Assembly (NCBI GenBank): GCA_027924585.1
Contig: BSBM01000436.1
Location: forward strand, 8,447,001 to 8,511,000
DNA from: Larix kaempferi
Taxonomy: Eukaryota; Streptophyta; Pinopsida; Pinales; Pinaceae
Direction of reading: 5' to 3'
Length of the DNA: 64,000 bases
The stretch's first letter is position 1. The number at the start of each line of letters is the position of its first letter. Positions 32,365-45,599 of this stretch are shown in pieces. Both the position numbers and the translations under genes were made by a program. The notes beneath the pieces are model-generated. The model did no database searches. It saw nothing but the letters and a program-made list of their open reading frames with translations, and was not told the origin of the DNA.

Positions 32365-34650
32365 TAAATCATCCAATAGGCCAGCTACATCACACACGTG
32401 GACAAACCTGCTAGAGTAAGCCAACCTGCTGAAGTGGACGGGGCAACTGAAGCAGCGAGACCATTTGGGAATTAAATTCCCTTTATTGTATTTTGAAGAA
32501 AATACAGCTGAGACTGTTCTTATTGTATAAATGTTTTTAAAGGACAACTGTAATTGTTTTTATTGTATAATGTTTTAGAAAAGTAGTTGGAAATGACTTT
32601 TGTCTCTTTAGGCACTAGAAGACAAACTTTTCTGTTTCCCTAGGTTTAGGGTATGTGAAGAGACAAATTTTGTAAAGGCTATAAATATGGGAATAGAATA
32701 GAAGAGAAGGACTTTTGGCAGGTGAAAGGACATACTTATGCTGTACGTGAATTATTTTGCTACATCAATAAAGAAGGACTAATTTTTGCCTGGGAAAGCT
32801 AGCACTACGTTTTGCTTGGGATGTGTTGAATGTTTGCTGAACTATTTATGCATTGTTCATACATATATTGTGAGATCGTTCCTGACTATCCTTAATTAAT
32901 TCTTAGTTGTGAATGCTTTCATTTTCTTGTTCAAATATGTTGTGTTAAATGAGTAATGGAATGCTTTAAATTATGTCAAAACTCTCTTTGATATCTTTCA
33001 ATTTCTGCTGTGAATTCATTTGTGCTATTAAACAGCTATCTATGAGATTCTTGGATGTATTTCAGTGTGTTACTCATATTTCAATTTTGCTCCCTGCAGA
33101 GATAGGTTAATTAGATTAGATAATTCTTAGATCAGATTTGTTTTAACAACATGCATTTAGATAGAGCACATGCATATCATCTTTAAAAATAAAATACATA
33201 AACGATGGATCAGGCCGTAACCGGTGAAAGAAAATAAATCTTTAAATCTTATACGGTAACCAGGCCGTTAACCGGACAGATTCCCCACACCTAACGGTGA
33301 GCAATCTAATTGGGCTTTCTTACCAGGGAGAATCCCTTGCTGATTGATGCTACGAATTTCGAGGCATTAACAAGATTTTAAAATACAGAAAATATAAAAG
33401 AAAAAATAAATAAGATTTTCCACAAAACAATGAAAATCATATGAAAATTAAATAAATTAATAAGAAAACATAGTTTTTGACTTCAAAGCAATAAAATAAA
33501 TCCCTCCATCGTGAGACTAATAATAAAATAAGGTTATCGATACCCCCATTACTTAATATAAGAATTGGGGTATACGACATATTCTAATCATTCAAATATG
33601 AATAGGGAAAATACACCCAACTCTATTTCCAACACCTTTGTCACCTAAGCCTAGGTTCCTCTATCTTTGACCACTTATTAAACTCAATTGTACTAAGAAT
33701 CAAAATCTTATTAGGGAAGGGGAATTAGAGAATGAATCAAAATCTACTCAATATCATAACATACTTGCAAAACCAGGAGGGTTATGTTCAATAAGAGGAT
33801 ATTAGAACAACGGATAATATATCCCAAATTATTTCTCCAACATAAGGGTGTCCTGTCTCCTCTCCCAACCAAGGACCATCAATTTATATGATTGGAAGGT
33901 AGTTACAACAACAAGGGAATGGAATTTGAACTATATAAGTGTATAGAATTTGTACTCTCTGCTCAAAGCTTATGCATTATGATTTATTTTGGGGTGGATT
34001 TTGAGGATACTCACCTATTTCTAATCAGAAAGGTACTAGTGCTCAAAATTTGCACTTATACGAGTCCTCGACACAAGGAAAATAGGCTGAAAAAGCATGT
34101 TAAAATGATCTAAAAATTCTAAGATGAATGCATGAAAGTGGCTTAGCTCAACTCTAGTGATAAAGGTGATCAATATAAGTATAAGAGATGTCCCCCTTAT
34201 ATGCTATAAATCTAAGAAGAACCTAACAAGTGAACCAAGGTGAAGTCCAATAGACTAAGGATCTAAGAAGTACCAACAATCAAGGACTAAAGTATCATAT
34301 GGATTTATTCCCCTAGGTAGGTATATCCCGAATGGGGAGGTATGATACGAAATGGATCATTCTATAATGTGTCATCTGTCTTGGTACATTCTACTTGGAA
34401 AAATTAGAGCTATAATTTTCCTTATAGGGCCCATTTTAGGGGTAGGTCCCACTTTGGAGATTTTGGGGCTAGAATCTTCTAGAGCCCATTTGAGGCCTCA
34501 AACAACCATTTTTGTAGTAAACAATCTATAAGCCTATCCCCCAACCTCTAGATATTATTTTATACATCGATAAATCCCCAACGGTGAAAATCATCTCAAT
34601 CAGAGTTTGTATGTAGAAGCTATGCTGCTAAAAAGAAAATCTCCTTTAAT
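32365..34650. other. Noncoding stretch with one LTR-like promoter segment
   Basis: No gene is visible. At 32680-32772 a TATA box (TATAAATA) and an AATAAA signal lie 87 bp apart, a spacing typical of LTR U3/R; no partner LTR was found. Two near-identical words, CAGGCCGTAACCGG (about 33210) and CAGGCCGTTAACCGG (about 33261), form a short direct repeat. The rest is AT-rich, without structure I can defend. Confidence 0.5.
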
Positions 34651-34655
34651 GAAGG

Positions 34656-35666
34656 TGTTATACCTCAATATTACACACTAAACCCTAGTGTCGCATACTT
34701 ACACCAAGTGACCTAAACGACACTTCCTCTTAATGGTCATTATATATTACTGGTACTTTCCTTGGTCTCATCTGGATACCCAGGAGTGAATTCTATTGCC
34801 TGAATACCAAAGACAACATCTTACCCGCCACGTGTCACCCAATCTGAACCAATCTGCATAAATTGTCGCTCTTTGCACATCTGATGGGTCGCAGAAATTA
34901 GGGTTTCCGCTCTATGCTCCGACCCTGGGGCGCGATAATGTCGCGTTATGCTCATACGAAGGGGTGCGACAATCCTGTTTTAGCCCTTTTTCCATGGATC
35001 TTGGATCTCACCTTTCGAGATATTTTCTTGGGATTACCAACTTTGATTCGATACCAAGCCCTCTCTGTTTAGTAGGCCTGATCCACTAAACACTCATTAG
35101 ATCCATTTTACTCTCCTTTTCGTTAACCCTTCCAAACACTATAAAGGAGAGGCCTTCCATGGGACAAAGGGAGGAATTTTGGGACATCCAACCTATGATA
35201 TTGAGACTTTTGCAGAGATAGCTAGAGGAAGGACTTGGAGATGAAAGTTGGCTTGGACATCAAGCAACCATTGTAAGCATCTTCAAGTTGTAATTGAAAG
35301 TTAACTTGTCTTGTTTCCCAACTCATGTGTGTTGATTGTGTTTCAATTTCATGATTTGTATCTAGCTAGATTTGGATTCTAACTTGTGATTCAGAGATCT
35401 TGGAGAATTGTATATGCTTGTTCATTGTCTGATCTTAACAGGTTCATTGCAAGGACTTCGGGATCTGAACGACGAGCGGGATAAACATCAAGAGTGAAAG
35501 GTAAGTTTCTTTCTCTCACTCTCTTCAATATAGAAACTATGAAATACTTGTTTAATCTAGGATTCAAGATGGCATATGTTTCTGTTTTGTCTTAGTATAG
35601 AGTCAGTCTATCCTACTTTATCCTAAGAGGGTTTCTTTCTATCTGTAGGAAGAAATATCTACAACA
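34656..35666 (+). repeat. 5' LTR of element 2
   Basis: It begins TGTTATACCTCAATATTACA and is 1011 bp long by comparison with the 3' copy. TATAAA lies at 35140-35145. A GC-rich cluster of GTCGC/GCGAC words lies at 34863-34975, the counterpart of the palindrome region in element 1's LTR. Confidence 0.9.
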
Positions 35667-35671
35667 AAAAC

Positions 35672-35686
35672 TGGCAACTCCGCTGG
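35672..35686 (+). promoter_or_regulatory. Primer-binding site of element 2
   Basis: TGGCAACTCCGCTGG lies 5 bp after the 5' LTR. Element 3 has TGGCGACTCCGCTGG at the same offset. The sequence resembles the complement of a plant tRNA-Arg 3' end, which would be the primer; this match is from memory and has mismatches. Confidence 0.7.
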
Positions 35687-37636
35687 TTTGAACTCCTTTT
35701 GTTTTGAGTTATTTTACTTTCATTCATATTTGATTGTGAATTTTCTCTTCTTTCATACTAGTTGTGAAAGTTGGTCTCTTTGACCTTCATTCACTCTCCT
35801 CCCTTTGCATTAGACCTCTGTCAATGATCAGTGAGTCCTCTGGGTTGGAAAACCCTTGAAAAGTCAACAACTTTTCTCAAATTCCCGCCCTTATCCTCTT
35901 TCTGAGAATTGTTGCGCCCCTACCATTGCTTACAGGGTGACAATTACCAGTTTGTTGCTACCTACACTCTTTCTAGAACGCAATAATTCATAATTATCGC
36001 GCCTGGGCTGATTACAGCCACGCGACAATCACTGCAAATGGAATTTTTCTCAATTTGCTTGGTTACTTTTGGTCAATTTTTGACTTCTCTTCTTTTGGTT
36101 GTTGCTCTGATATTTATCAGACCTTTGTAACTGGCCCAACTGTAGTGCAATGCTTGCATTTCAATTTTTGAAGTTTTGTAGACACCTTGGACATCTTTGA
36201 GTTCGTGGTCATTGTCATTACCATACCTACTTACTCATTACCTATCACCTCTTGTCTACATACCTTGTCACTTTTCAATAAGTTGCAAGTCTTTTGTGGT
36301 TTGATTTTATTTGTTTCGAGCTTGGATTTTTTTGAGTTAGTGGCACCATATCCATTCTGATCACCTCCTTATTATTCTTGCATTTGCTTGGTCCTTTCAT
36401 GATAATCAATTTTTGCTATTGTTTTCCTTTCCTTGATTATATGGTTTTCAAGACTACATTGTTCTTATAGCAATAAATTTCCATTCTTATTATCAAAACC
36501 AATATTGGAAGATTTCTTTTGGAACATTGTTTTGCTTTTGTTGAAAATATCAAGTTTAAAATTTTGCATATTAGGAAGTGAAGTGCCATTAGTTGCAGAT
36601 CAGTTGCATTTTGAAAGTAGTTTCCATTAGTTTGGCTTATTCGAAAAATAAAACAAAAAGTTTGTTTTTGGAGTGGTTTTTTCATTTCTTTTGAAAAACT
36701 TCATGCATTGTGATCAAAGAACTCCCCCTTTACTTTAGCTAGCTTTCTTTGAACAAAAAGGCTCATTTCGATTCATCTTCATTTGCATGGTTTGAGTCGT
36801 CATAACACCACAAGTTTCACTTCCATTACCCAATTGAGTAATACAAACATTAAAATTTACACTCCCTAACTCAACACACTATAACCTCACTTGAGGAGAA
36901 AAAGAATTTGTTAGTTAGGTAGGACACTGGGGATAGGCATCCAAATAATTTCCCCTTGTCATTTTCATTTGAGACATAGTTGTTGTCCTCTAGGGTGCTA
37001 TAATCCTCTAGTATTTATTGACACAGTCATCGACTAGTTTGTGGAGAGGGCCTCCCGTCGTTTCAGGGGTAAGCCGCGAGGATTGGTTCTAGATGGACTT
37101 TGTGGAATACCGCACTCCACTTAGCGCCTAAGGCATATCGATCCATTGTCTTCCTTGTACTCTACCGTATAGGTGATATAGGGGTGATAAAGCAGAAGTG
37201 CCAGTATCCTTCTCCGACATGCCATGAATGAGATAGCTTAGTGACTTTTCTTCTGGGGCTCTTTACCTAGGATCCCTTTTGGTAGAGGGATATCCTTCCA
37301 TTATTGGTCTCTCATTTTTTATTGTTCGACTTCGATTTCATCACCTTGCGAATGATACAACTTGTTGAGGTATCCAACTCTTAGTTAAGAGGTTTTGCTT
37401 GATATTTCATCTTCTTAGAGGGTCATTTTTCCATTTTTAGTGTTGCTTGTTGGCATTCTGGCTACCTTTATTTCAACTCGCTTACTCTGATGCCGGTCTC
37501 AGTATAGTTTTTTGAGCTTGCTTTTTTGGCCTATGAGCCTTGCCTTTTTCTAGCTCCCCTTTTGCACACTCGACTGTTTTAGGGTTTTTGAGTTCTTTCC
37601 TATGAGACTATCCCCGAAACTTGTATTCCCATCATT
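35687..37636 (+). other. Untranslated leader of element 2
   Basis: No gene is visible. A GC-rich cluster of GCGAC/GCGCC words lies at 35908-36030, about 240 bp after the LTR, the same relative place as in elements 1 and 3. The remainder is T-rich. A segment at about 37020-37340 resembles the leader of element 3 at about 41450-41760 (GGAATACCGCA words). Confidence 0.65.
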
Positions 37637-39594
37637 ATGGATGATCAACGATGATCACAAAGGAATCAAGGACAAAGCCCTGAACCACCACCACCACCAC
37701 GGACTTCTGGTCCACCAGTATCACGTATTCCTACCCCTGCCGGTCACAGGGTTAGATGGGGGAATGTTCCACCACCTATTTGTACTACATCTTTAGTTCC
37801 TTCTCTACCTATAACTCACAGCATTGTCTCAGAACCTCTTACAGTCCTTGAAACTAGTAATATACCTGAGATTCCAGCTGTCCCACAACCCACTATCATT
37901 CCATAAATTCCTCCCATAGTGGACAACACATTAGCTGCTGAAGTTAGTACTGCACATGATGCTATACCAGAGGCCATCACCCTCCTAGAGGCTAGCACTA
38001 CCCTGCCAACAGACACTTTCTATGATGTTCCTGAGGGATCTATTGGAACTATTGAAGGATCTGACGAAGACACATCCGAGTTCATTCGAGTCTCGGATGG
38101 ATACGTTGAAATTATTGAAGAAACTGAAGTACCTACCACACCGTTTCAACCTGAGTTTGACTTTTTTACATACCAGGCAGAACCTCCACTTGCCACCACT
38201 GCACCATTAGGTGTTCACACTCATTAAATGGGTTCTTCTAGCAATATACCGTTCACCATGTCCCTCCCCGATCTCCCCTCAGGACAAGAGATTATGGCGT
38301 CTATCCAATCCAGTATGGTTAGTCTGGCTAATTCTCCTCTAGCATTAGAACAATTCAGGTGTGATATGGAGCAAATGCTCTCATCGGCTTCCCAATACCC
38401 CCTGCCACCCGTCCTCCTGGTTACCGAGCTCCCCCTATTCCATCTAGCACAGAGTTTCATCACTCCTATGCTGACGAATATAGACCCTCCGATTTCACTA
38501 TACCCGACCTCTTTCCAGACCCCGATCGGATATCTCGCATTTTTTACCCTGCCTCCACCTTATGTAATACAAATCCAGGCCCAACCCTCGATGATCTTCA
38601 TACTTTTCAAGTCCCCATGGACGTGACGCCTGATACCCCTTAGTTAAATTTCCCACACTTGTTGTCACATAATATGTTCAGCATACCTTCAGGGGACACA
38701 CCCCTTATGAGGGATAACCCAATGTTCTCACCGTCCCCACTTGAAACGTATGGAAGAAACCCCCCACAAATCGAAACCTTTGGTGCTATGGGCCAATCGA
38801 CACTACCCCACCTTGCTAGCATTTGAAGAAATTCTACCCGTATTGTTGGAACATCTAATCCGACCGAAGGTACACCTTCGACCACCATTTACACCATTTT
38901 CGGAGGACAACTGTCTACTAGAACCATTGATCCCAATAACCAACCCCCTCTAGGAGGACCATCAAACTTACCCGTAGGAGGACAACCATCTCTTGGGAGC
39001 ATTCACCCCAGTAACCAACCTCCTCCAACCAGACCATCCGATCTATCTTCTGGAGGGAAACCCTTTGGTACCATTCAAAGTGGGGCCACTCAACAAACAC
39101 CTCCTTCTTTTCCATCAGCTCAACAAGGCCCTTCATTTGGAGGAATACCACTTGTTAATTCCCCCACTGGTACCATTCAACAACCCTCTCAATAAACACC
39201 ATCTGCTTAGTTGGGAACGGATAATTCACCTAGCAGCGGATAACCTCATGCCGGTATCCCAACCAGACCCCATTTTAAACATCCCTCGTCAGGCACTCTT
39301 CCTTCTTGGGGATCCAAAATCCCACAGAGTGGGGGACACTCTTTGTTCAGAAACTGGAATCAAGCTAGGGGGAAACCTACTCAACCTTTCATTCCCCCCA
39401 GCTTGAACTCCGACATTCCTTATCCTTCAACCATGAATACTCCATGGAACCCACCTCTTCAGCCTCCACCTCTCCATCAGGGTGGAACCAATATTCCATG
39501 GACACCATTCTTTCAGCCATCCCCTAACCCTAGTATAGGAAATCCTCCACACAATCAAGGTGTTGGAAAAATTTCTGAGACGCAACAATCCCAG
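37637..39594 (+). pseudogene. Element 2 gag, 5' part, broken
   Basis: ATGG at 37637 starts a Pro/Ser-rich gag N-terminus. The sixth codon is TGA, then PEPPPPPRTSGPPVSRIP follows. An acidic region (about 38020-38150, STTLPTDTFYDVPEGS, EIIEETEVP) and a helical stretch (LALEQFRCDMEQMLSSASQ) follow. Stops at 37905 and 38225 and several frameshifts after 38420 disable it. The reading is interrupted by element 3 after 39599 and resumes at 48812. Confidence 0.78.
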
Positions 39595-39599
39595 GGAAC

Positions 39600-40269
39600 T
39601 GTTAACACCCAAAAAGTGCTCACTAGCTCATTCCCTTATTCACATGACCCATTGTCCACTTTTCCACCATTTGAACCTCTAAATCCATCAAAAGGTCACC
39701 AAAAAGACCATAATACACCCTTTTCCCCCTCAAAATATATATTTTTCCTCAAAAAACCCTCAAAAAGGGTCCAGAATTCCTAAAAATATTAAAAGGGAAT
39801 AAAAATATTCAAAAAAGGAAAAAAAAGGGAAAAAGGTACCTAAACCATGTTGGTCAATACCATTGGTTTTCTCAAAACCATAATGGTATTCCCCACCACC
39901 AAAAACTATAAAAAGGTGGTAGGGGCTCCTAACTTTCCATCCATCCATCATCCTATCCTCATGCTGTCAAAATCTCTCTTGAGTTTTTGACCATTGTAGC
40001 AATCTTGGAGAAGAGACCATTGGAGCTTGGAGCATCTCAACCTTGGAGCTGCTCAACACCACAAATCCTCACCATTTGAGGTATTATAATACAAAACATT
40101 CTTTCATTTCTTGTTTTTTCCATGAATCGTTTTAAATTTATTTGTTATATGCACATATTAGTTTAGATTTAGATTTAATTCATAATCGTTTTTGCTTTCT
40201 ATATTGAAACTGCTATCACATTGTTGATAGGTTCCCATTGCACAAGCTTGGTTGCAAAACCAAGCAATA
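39600..40269 (+). repeat. 5' LTR of element 3
   Basis: It runs 670 bp from TGTTAACACCC to CAAGCAATA, with TATAAAAA at 39907-39914. It is alignable to the 3' LTR with few substitutions plus indels, and to the solo LTR at 23185. Confidence 0.92.
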
Positions 40270-40274
40270 GTTTT

Positions 40275-40289
40275 TGGCGACTCCGCTGG
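40275..40289 (+). promoter_or_regulatory. Primer-binding site of element 3
   Basis: TGGCGACTCCGCTGG lies 5 bp after the LTR, almost identical to element 2's site and at the same offset. A tRNA-Arg primer is plausible. Confidence 0.75.
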
Positions 40290-42225
40290 CTTCGAATTCT
40301 TAGATCTTGGTTTTTTTCTTCAGATCTTAGTTTTTGTTAGTTTTTAATCATTTTAATTTACAGATCTGCCATCCTAGGCAGCAGATCCATTGCTGCACTA
40401 GTTTTTGGCCCTTTCTATACCCTTCAAACAGCCCGAAACTTCAATTTTCGGCAAAAAAAATTTCAGTTTTCGCCTCACGGCTTTTCCCCCGATAGTTGCG
40501 TGTCTCATCGCGACCTCGTGGCACTTTTCTGCATGGCACGCCGTGGCTTCGTGACCATTTTCCACGATGCACATCGCGGCTTCGCAGCCATTTTCCGCGC
40601 TGTACTTCGCGGCCGAAACCCGCGCTGCACATCGCGGCCGCGCGACATTTTTCCGCGCTGCACATTGCGGCTTCGCGGTTGAAACCCGCACTGTACATCG
40701 CGGCTTGGCAGTCGAAACCCGCGCTGCACATCGCGGCTTTTTCCCTAAAACCTGCGATGCTGTTATTTTGAATTCGGCCACTTTTTTAGAAAAAAATTTG
40801 CTGTATTTTTTGCCCATTTAGCCTATTTTACAACATTATTTTTTTTTCTGCATTTTTACAGCCATAGTGAATCATTTTCTATTTATATATGCTCCATTAA
40901 GAAGTCTTTTTTTAAAAAAAAATTTCAGAAAGTGAAAGAAAGATTTTCAGCATTATTTTTAGATCATAGGTTTCACTTTAAATTTGCTCAATAGTTTGCC
41001 CAAGCAATATTTTTTAAGAAATCCATTTATTTCTTGAATTTTTTTTATGTATTTTGCTTTCCTTTAAAAATTATCTCAAAAAGTCCATAATTTTTTGAAT
41101 CGTTTTTATTAAAGAATTTACATTTTGAAAACGCCTTTATTTTTTGCAAACTGGAAACGTCTTATTTTTTCATTTATAATCAATCGCCCAAGCGAGGAAA
41201 ATCAATTTCAGTTCAATAATCACACTTGCACCCACTCTGCCACATTATTTAAACTGAGCCTTAAAATCTACCTTAACTCAACAAACTTTTTAACCCCACT
41301 TGGGGAGCACTTAAAATAATCTTGTAGTTAGGTAGGATTGAGGGGATAGGTGTACCAATAACACTCCTCAATTATTTACATCTGAGACATAGTGGTTGTC
41401 TTTTAGGGTGCCAAAAATTCCTTATAATTTTGACATGGTTATCAACCAATTTATTGGGAAGGCCTCTCCCTTTGGAGGGTTGAAGTAGCCAGACTAGTTC
41501 CGGAAGCCTGAGTGGAATACCGCAATCCATTCAGTAACCGAAGGATACCTTTTGAAGTTCTCGGTGTACACCCGTATGGGGGTAAAGCAGCGATAGAACC
41601 AAACTGCAGATTCACCCAATCGAACGTGTCATGAAAGGGGTATCCTAGTTTCCATTCTTTAGGATTGTCTACCCGGTGTCCCTCCCGGTAGGGGGATATC
41701 TAGCCGTTGATTCAACACTCTATATTGTCTGACTTGGATTTCATCACCTTGCAGAGAATATCGTTTGTTGACTCACAATACTTCTAGTTAGGTGTTTGCA
41801 TGATACAATACCCACCTTTGGTCTACTGAGCACCATTTTTTCTAGGAACTGTTTGACTTTTGGTATTCTGACCATTTTTTTTTTGTTCCCTCCACTTATT
41901 ATAGCATAGTTGTTATAATAAGTGCTTTTGAGGTTGGTTGTTGGCCTAAGAGCCATTATTTTTTAACTCCCCTCTTCCACTCACTGTTTCAATAGGGTTT
42001 CGATTCTTTTACATCACCACCATCCACTGGAATTTTTATACATTTCTCACCATTGAGAATTTAAGACGGTCCCACCATTTTTAGGGTGAACCCCCTCAGT
42101 TCGGTGCCCTTGAATCGACACGTCATCAGCATAGAACACCATCATCCGATTCTAACGCGCCTCACTTCACATCTGATTCTGAGGCTGAATCCGAAAACCC
42201 CACTGAAACATCACCAACCAACACC
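40290..42225 (+). other. Untranslated leader of element 3
   Basis: It is AT-rich and noncoding apart from a GC-rich minisatellite at 40534-40745 that lies about 265 bp after the LTR. The apparent reading frames on both strands of that array are repeat artefacts. The right part contains GTGGAATACCGCAATCCATT, related to element 2's leader. Confidence 0.7.
40534..40745 (+). repeat. GC-rich minisatellite in element 3 leader
   Basis: About seven units of 26-33 bp contain GCTGCACATCGCGGCTTCGC-like sequence (word starts near 40534, 40566, 40599, 40625, 40658, 40689 and 40722), spaced by AAACC or ATTTTCC. It is a sharp GC island in AT-rich flanks. Confidence 0.85.
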
Positions 42226-45200
42226 ATGGATGGATCACAATACGATCCCCTTTTCACCAATACTATTGGAGATACATCGAAAAACCCTACTACTACTGTG
42301 CCACCCACGGTAACAACAACCCCATTAGGCATGCCTAATATAGGGGCCATTCCCCCTTTAGGTATGCTCAACACAGGGCCACCACCTGTTATGGGTATGC
42401 CCAACATAGGGGTCACACCCCCTCTCATTACCACAACCCACATCCTAGGAATTCGTGGCACTATTCCTAACCCCTCTGCAACCCATGTTGCACTTGAGAG
42501 CGCAGGTCCTTCCCACACCACATCGGTTGGAGGACACATACCTTCAATACCTAGCATACCCTTAGGGGCCACTGGACAACTACATAATGCCACCATTAAC
42601 TGTTATGTCCCAGTCACTACGCCACACCCATCTGCTAGTCTACCATACATGGCTAGTTTGAACTTGCCATACCTAGCCAGGTTGACCAACGATCCTATCA
42701 GGCACAACCCTACATGGTCACCCATGCCTACAAAGCTTCCCTCGGACATCCCAAAGTTTGAAGGAAAAGCTGGGGAAGATCCCCAAAACCACATAATGTT
42801 ATTTCACCTATGGTGTTCATCTAACTCCATAGTAGATGACTCCATTACACTAAGACTGTTGCAACGAACGTTCACTGGCTCTGCATCCAAGTGGTACATT
42901 GAGCAACCACATGGGACCCACCATACATTTACATCCCTCACCTCCACTTTCCTTCAGTTTTTTCAGCTACCTGTACGCTATGATGTAGGAGTTAAAATAC
43001 TGTTGTCTTGTAGACAAAACACAGCTACCCACATCACCGACCATATCCATGAGTGGCGCAAGTGTTGTAGCCTCTGTAAGATAAAGCTTGATGACCGAAT
43101 CCTTTTGGACTGGTTCCTCAAATCACTCCTCCCCCTCATAGACAAATATGTAGCTTCCAAACGACCCCAGTCAGAAGAAGAAGCTATCGTAAAAGCTCAA
43201 CGATTCGACCTCATATATGCCTAGTCAGGATATCTATACAATATTTTACCTGACGCCCTGCATGGCGATCCATCCCACCATGACGCACTGGGGGCATCCC
43301 ATGCCATCAACGGTATTATCGGCCAACTCATGGTGCAAAACAAACCTTTTACCATTATGAGTACAAATAAAGCTCCAGACCTTTCTAGGGCTACTTCTCA
43401 TTCTGGAGCTACAACTTCGCATGCTCCAGTAGTACACACCCACCACACTCATGGACCCTCATGTCCACCACAGTGTTATGGGAAAGCACCATCAACTTAT
43501 GCACCACCTCCCTACTATAACTAGCAGGCCCACCAGAATCTGGTTTAGCCACAAGCCTAAGTGGCTTATTATCCTCAACAACAGCACCTCTTGCTCCAAC
43601 ACTTCCAGCAGCTCAAGGTTACATACAACCACAACAAGAAACAGGTCCACCTCATCACACACCTTCATCCTATCCACCTCTGGTTTCACCCCCTACGTAT
43701 TACAATCAGCAGGACACACATGCTCATGTTCACTCACAAGCCCCAACGGCTTATTACGCACCACAACAGCAAATCACATATGCTGCACACACAAACCAAC
43801 TGATGGATTAAAATACTCATCATATCCTTATGATGCCATCATCCGACATGAATCTCCAACGGGTCGAAACCAATATGCTCCCACTGCACCTAAAAATGTT
43901 CTCCCTATGATTGAACAACCAGTTCAGAATCCACCTACATCGTTCGTCTCCACAGTTAGACCCGGGATTTATTCGGATACTCCCATGACAAGCACTTTCC
44001 CGTCAATCCCACCTCCTCTCCAGGTAACTAAAGTATCCGATTTGTGCACCTTATCGCATAATGAACAATAACATCCTCAACAATCGCAACTACCACCACA
44101 AGCACCCATAGTACCTATTCATATCGGAACAACACCGATTCACACAATCCCGTTTTTGTTCCCGTTTTCAGGAGTTGTCAGCACGCCAGTAATGGGTACA
44201 CTTAACCTTCTAGGTTTAACGTTAGGAATACCTGTATGGTACTTACCTGCCCCAAATCCCCCACCGACTCCAACCGTTTTCCTACAACCAGTACAACCTA
44301 TGAATATGTCAAACCATCCACCACATGGCATACCAAACCCCCAAAATTTCCCACCACCTAGTGGTTCGAACCCCCAAAACCAATCAATTCCAACAGGGGG
44401 CACTACATCGACATCTAGTTATGTCCCCCCTCAATCCCGCAACACTAGGGGGAGAGGTCCACCAACCTACAACACTGCACCCACCACTTGCACCCCCCCA
44501 GTGACTTCCAAATTAGCTACGAATCCCCCAACCTGTGTGCTCCCTAAGTGCTCCTTGTGCGACGATATTGGCCACGCCACCCATCTATGTCCACAACTAC
44601 CAGCACTTCAAGAACACATGAATATGTTGGATGATGACACCAACACTCCAGTTGTCAAATTAGAATTACCACCTCAACCTCGTGATAAATCATTGCGCAC
44701 AAACCATCCTTGTGCAATATGCGGAATCTACGACCATTATTCACATCACTGCCCCGATCTCCCAGATTACAGAGTAGCACTATACGAATTGAATAATGCC
44801 GACCTAGAGATATCCCCTCCTCTCATTGAGGAAATTCATCCCCCACCATCTTCCTCCTCAGAAGATATTAACACAATTTACATGGTTTCCAATGGAGACC
44901 CCTTTGTCTGGTCGACCCCTTCCATTGATCCCTCCGAACCATATATTCAACCTTTTCAAATCAAAGAGGAAACCACATGTCCACAGCATGGGGGCAGGCC
45001 CAAAACCTTTCCTACCCATCATCATCGTGATTCTTGTCGAAGATACTAGGGGCATCCACCCCACAATGGGAATCCCCCATCATCATATCATCACTTCAGT
45101 ATGCCACCACGGCCCACAGGCTCATGGTATACCCCCCCGCCAACAGTTGCTCAATGCCCTATTGATCCCTCTCTGAGACAACATCTGCACCACATTGACA

Positions 45201-45379
45201 CCTCTGAGTTAGGGGGCATAATAGATTACCTCGATCCTGGGATAGGGGGCATGATCAATCATTTTGAACCTTCCCCATCACATCTATCTCATTATTTCAA
45301 TGACCCCATTGTTCAAACCAACACATATGTGATCCACAATCATAAACCCCATGCACATAGCATGGGGGCAGGTCATTAA
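42226..45379 (+). pseudogene. Element 3 extended gag with two zinc knuckles, nearly intact core
   Basis: ATGG at 42226 opens an unbroken 332-codon part: a Thr/Pro-rich N-terminus with PLGMPNIGAIPPLGM-type repeats, then the gag core (LPYMASLNLPYLARL, LPSDIPKFEGKAGEDPQNH, HITDHIHEWRK). TAG at 43222 and others break a His/Pro/Gln-rich middle, with frameshifts between about 43600 and 44150. From 44156 a clean frame carries two C-x2-C-x4-H-x4-C knuckles, CSLCDDIGHATHLC (about 44549) and CAICGIYDHYSHHC (about 44716), and continues after one stop (45047) to 45379. Zinc knuckles usually bind RNA for packaging. No protease or pol follows. Confidence 0.85.
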
Positions 45380-45599
45380 CCCTGCTCACTTTTTCACATG
45401 CGTAATCTCAACCATTTTTGAGGTCACATAACACTTGTATATTTGATTTGATTTGGTACACCTAGTATTCTTCCCCCGTAGGTCATCATTTCTCCCCACC
45501 ACTGCATCCTTGGCTTGGTGGGATCACCTTTATTTATAGCCATTTTTTAACCTAGTTATTTCCTATGACCATTCCAGAGTTCTTATGACCTCCATTTTT
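45380..45599 (+). other. Element 3 3' noncoding region, left part
   Basis: It lies between the end of gag and the tandem array. I see no feature in it. Confidence 0.5.

Noticed and set aside
32680-32772. A complete LTR for a transposon carrying the unknown gene
   Set aside because: TATA and AATAAA spacing fit an LTR, but I found no matching copy on the left side of the unknown gene, so it stays an LTR-like segment only.
40534-40745. Possible CRISPR-like array
   Set aside because: Units are contiguous and diverged, with no unique spacers, in a plant retrotransposon leader.
40398-40821. Overlapping reading frames on both strands, some rich in Ala/Arg/Cys
   Set aside because: They arise from a GC-rich minisatellite with units often divisible by three. 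There is no homology, no start context and no conservation with elements 1 or 2.
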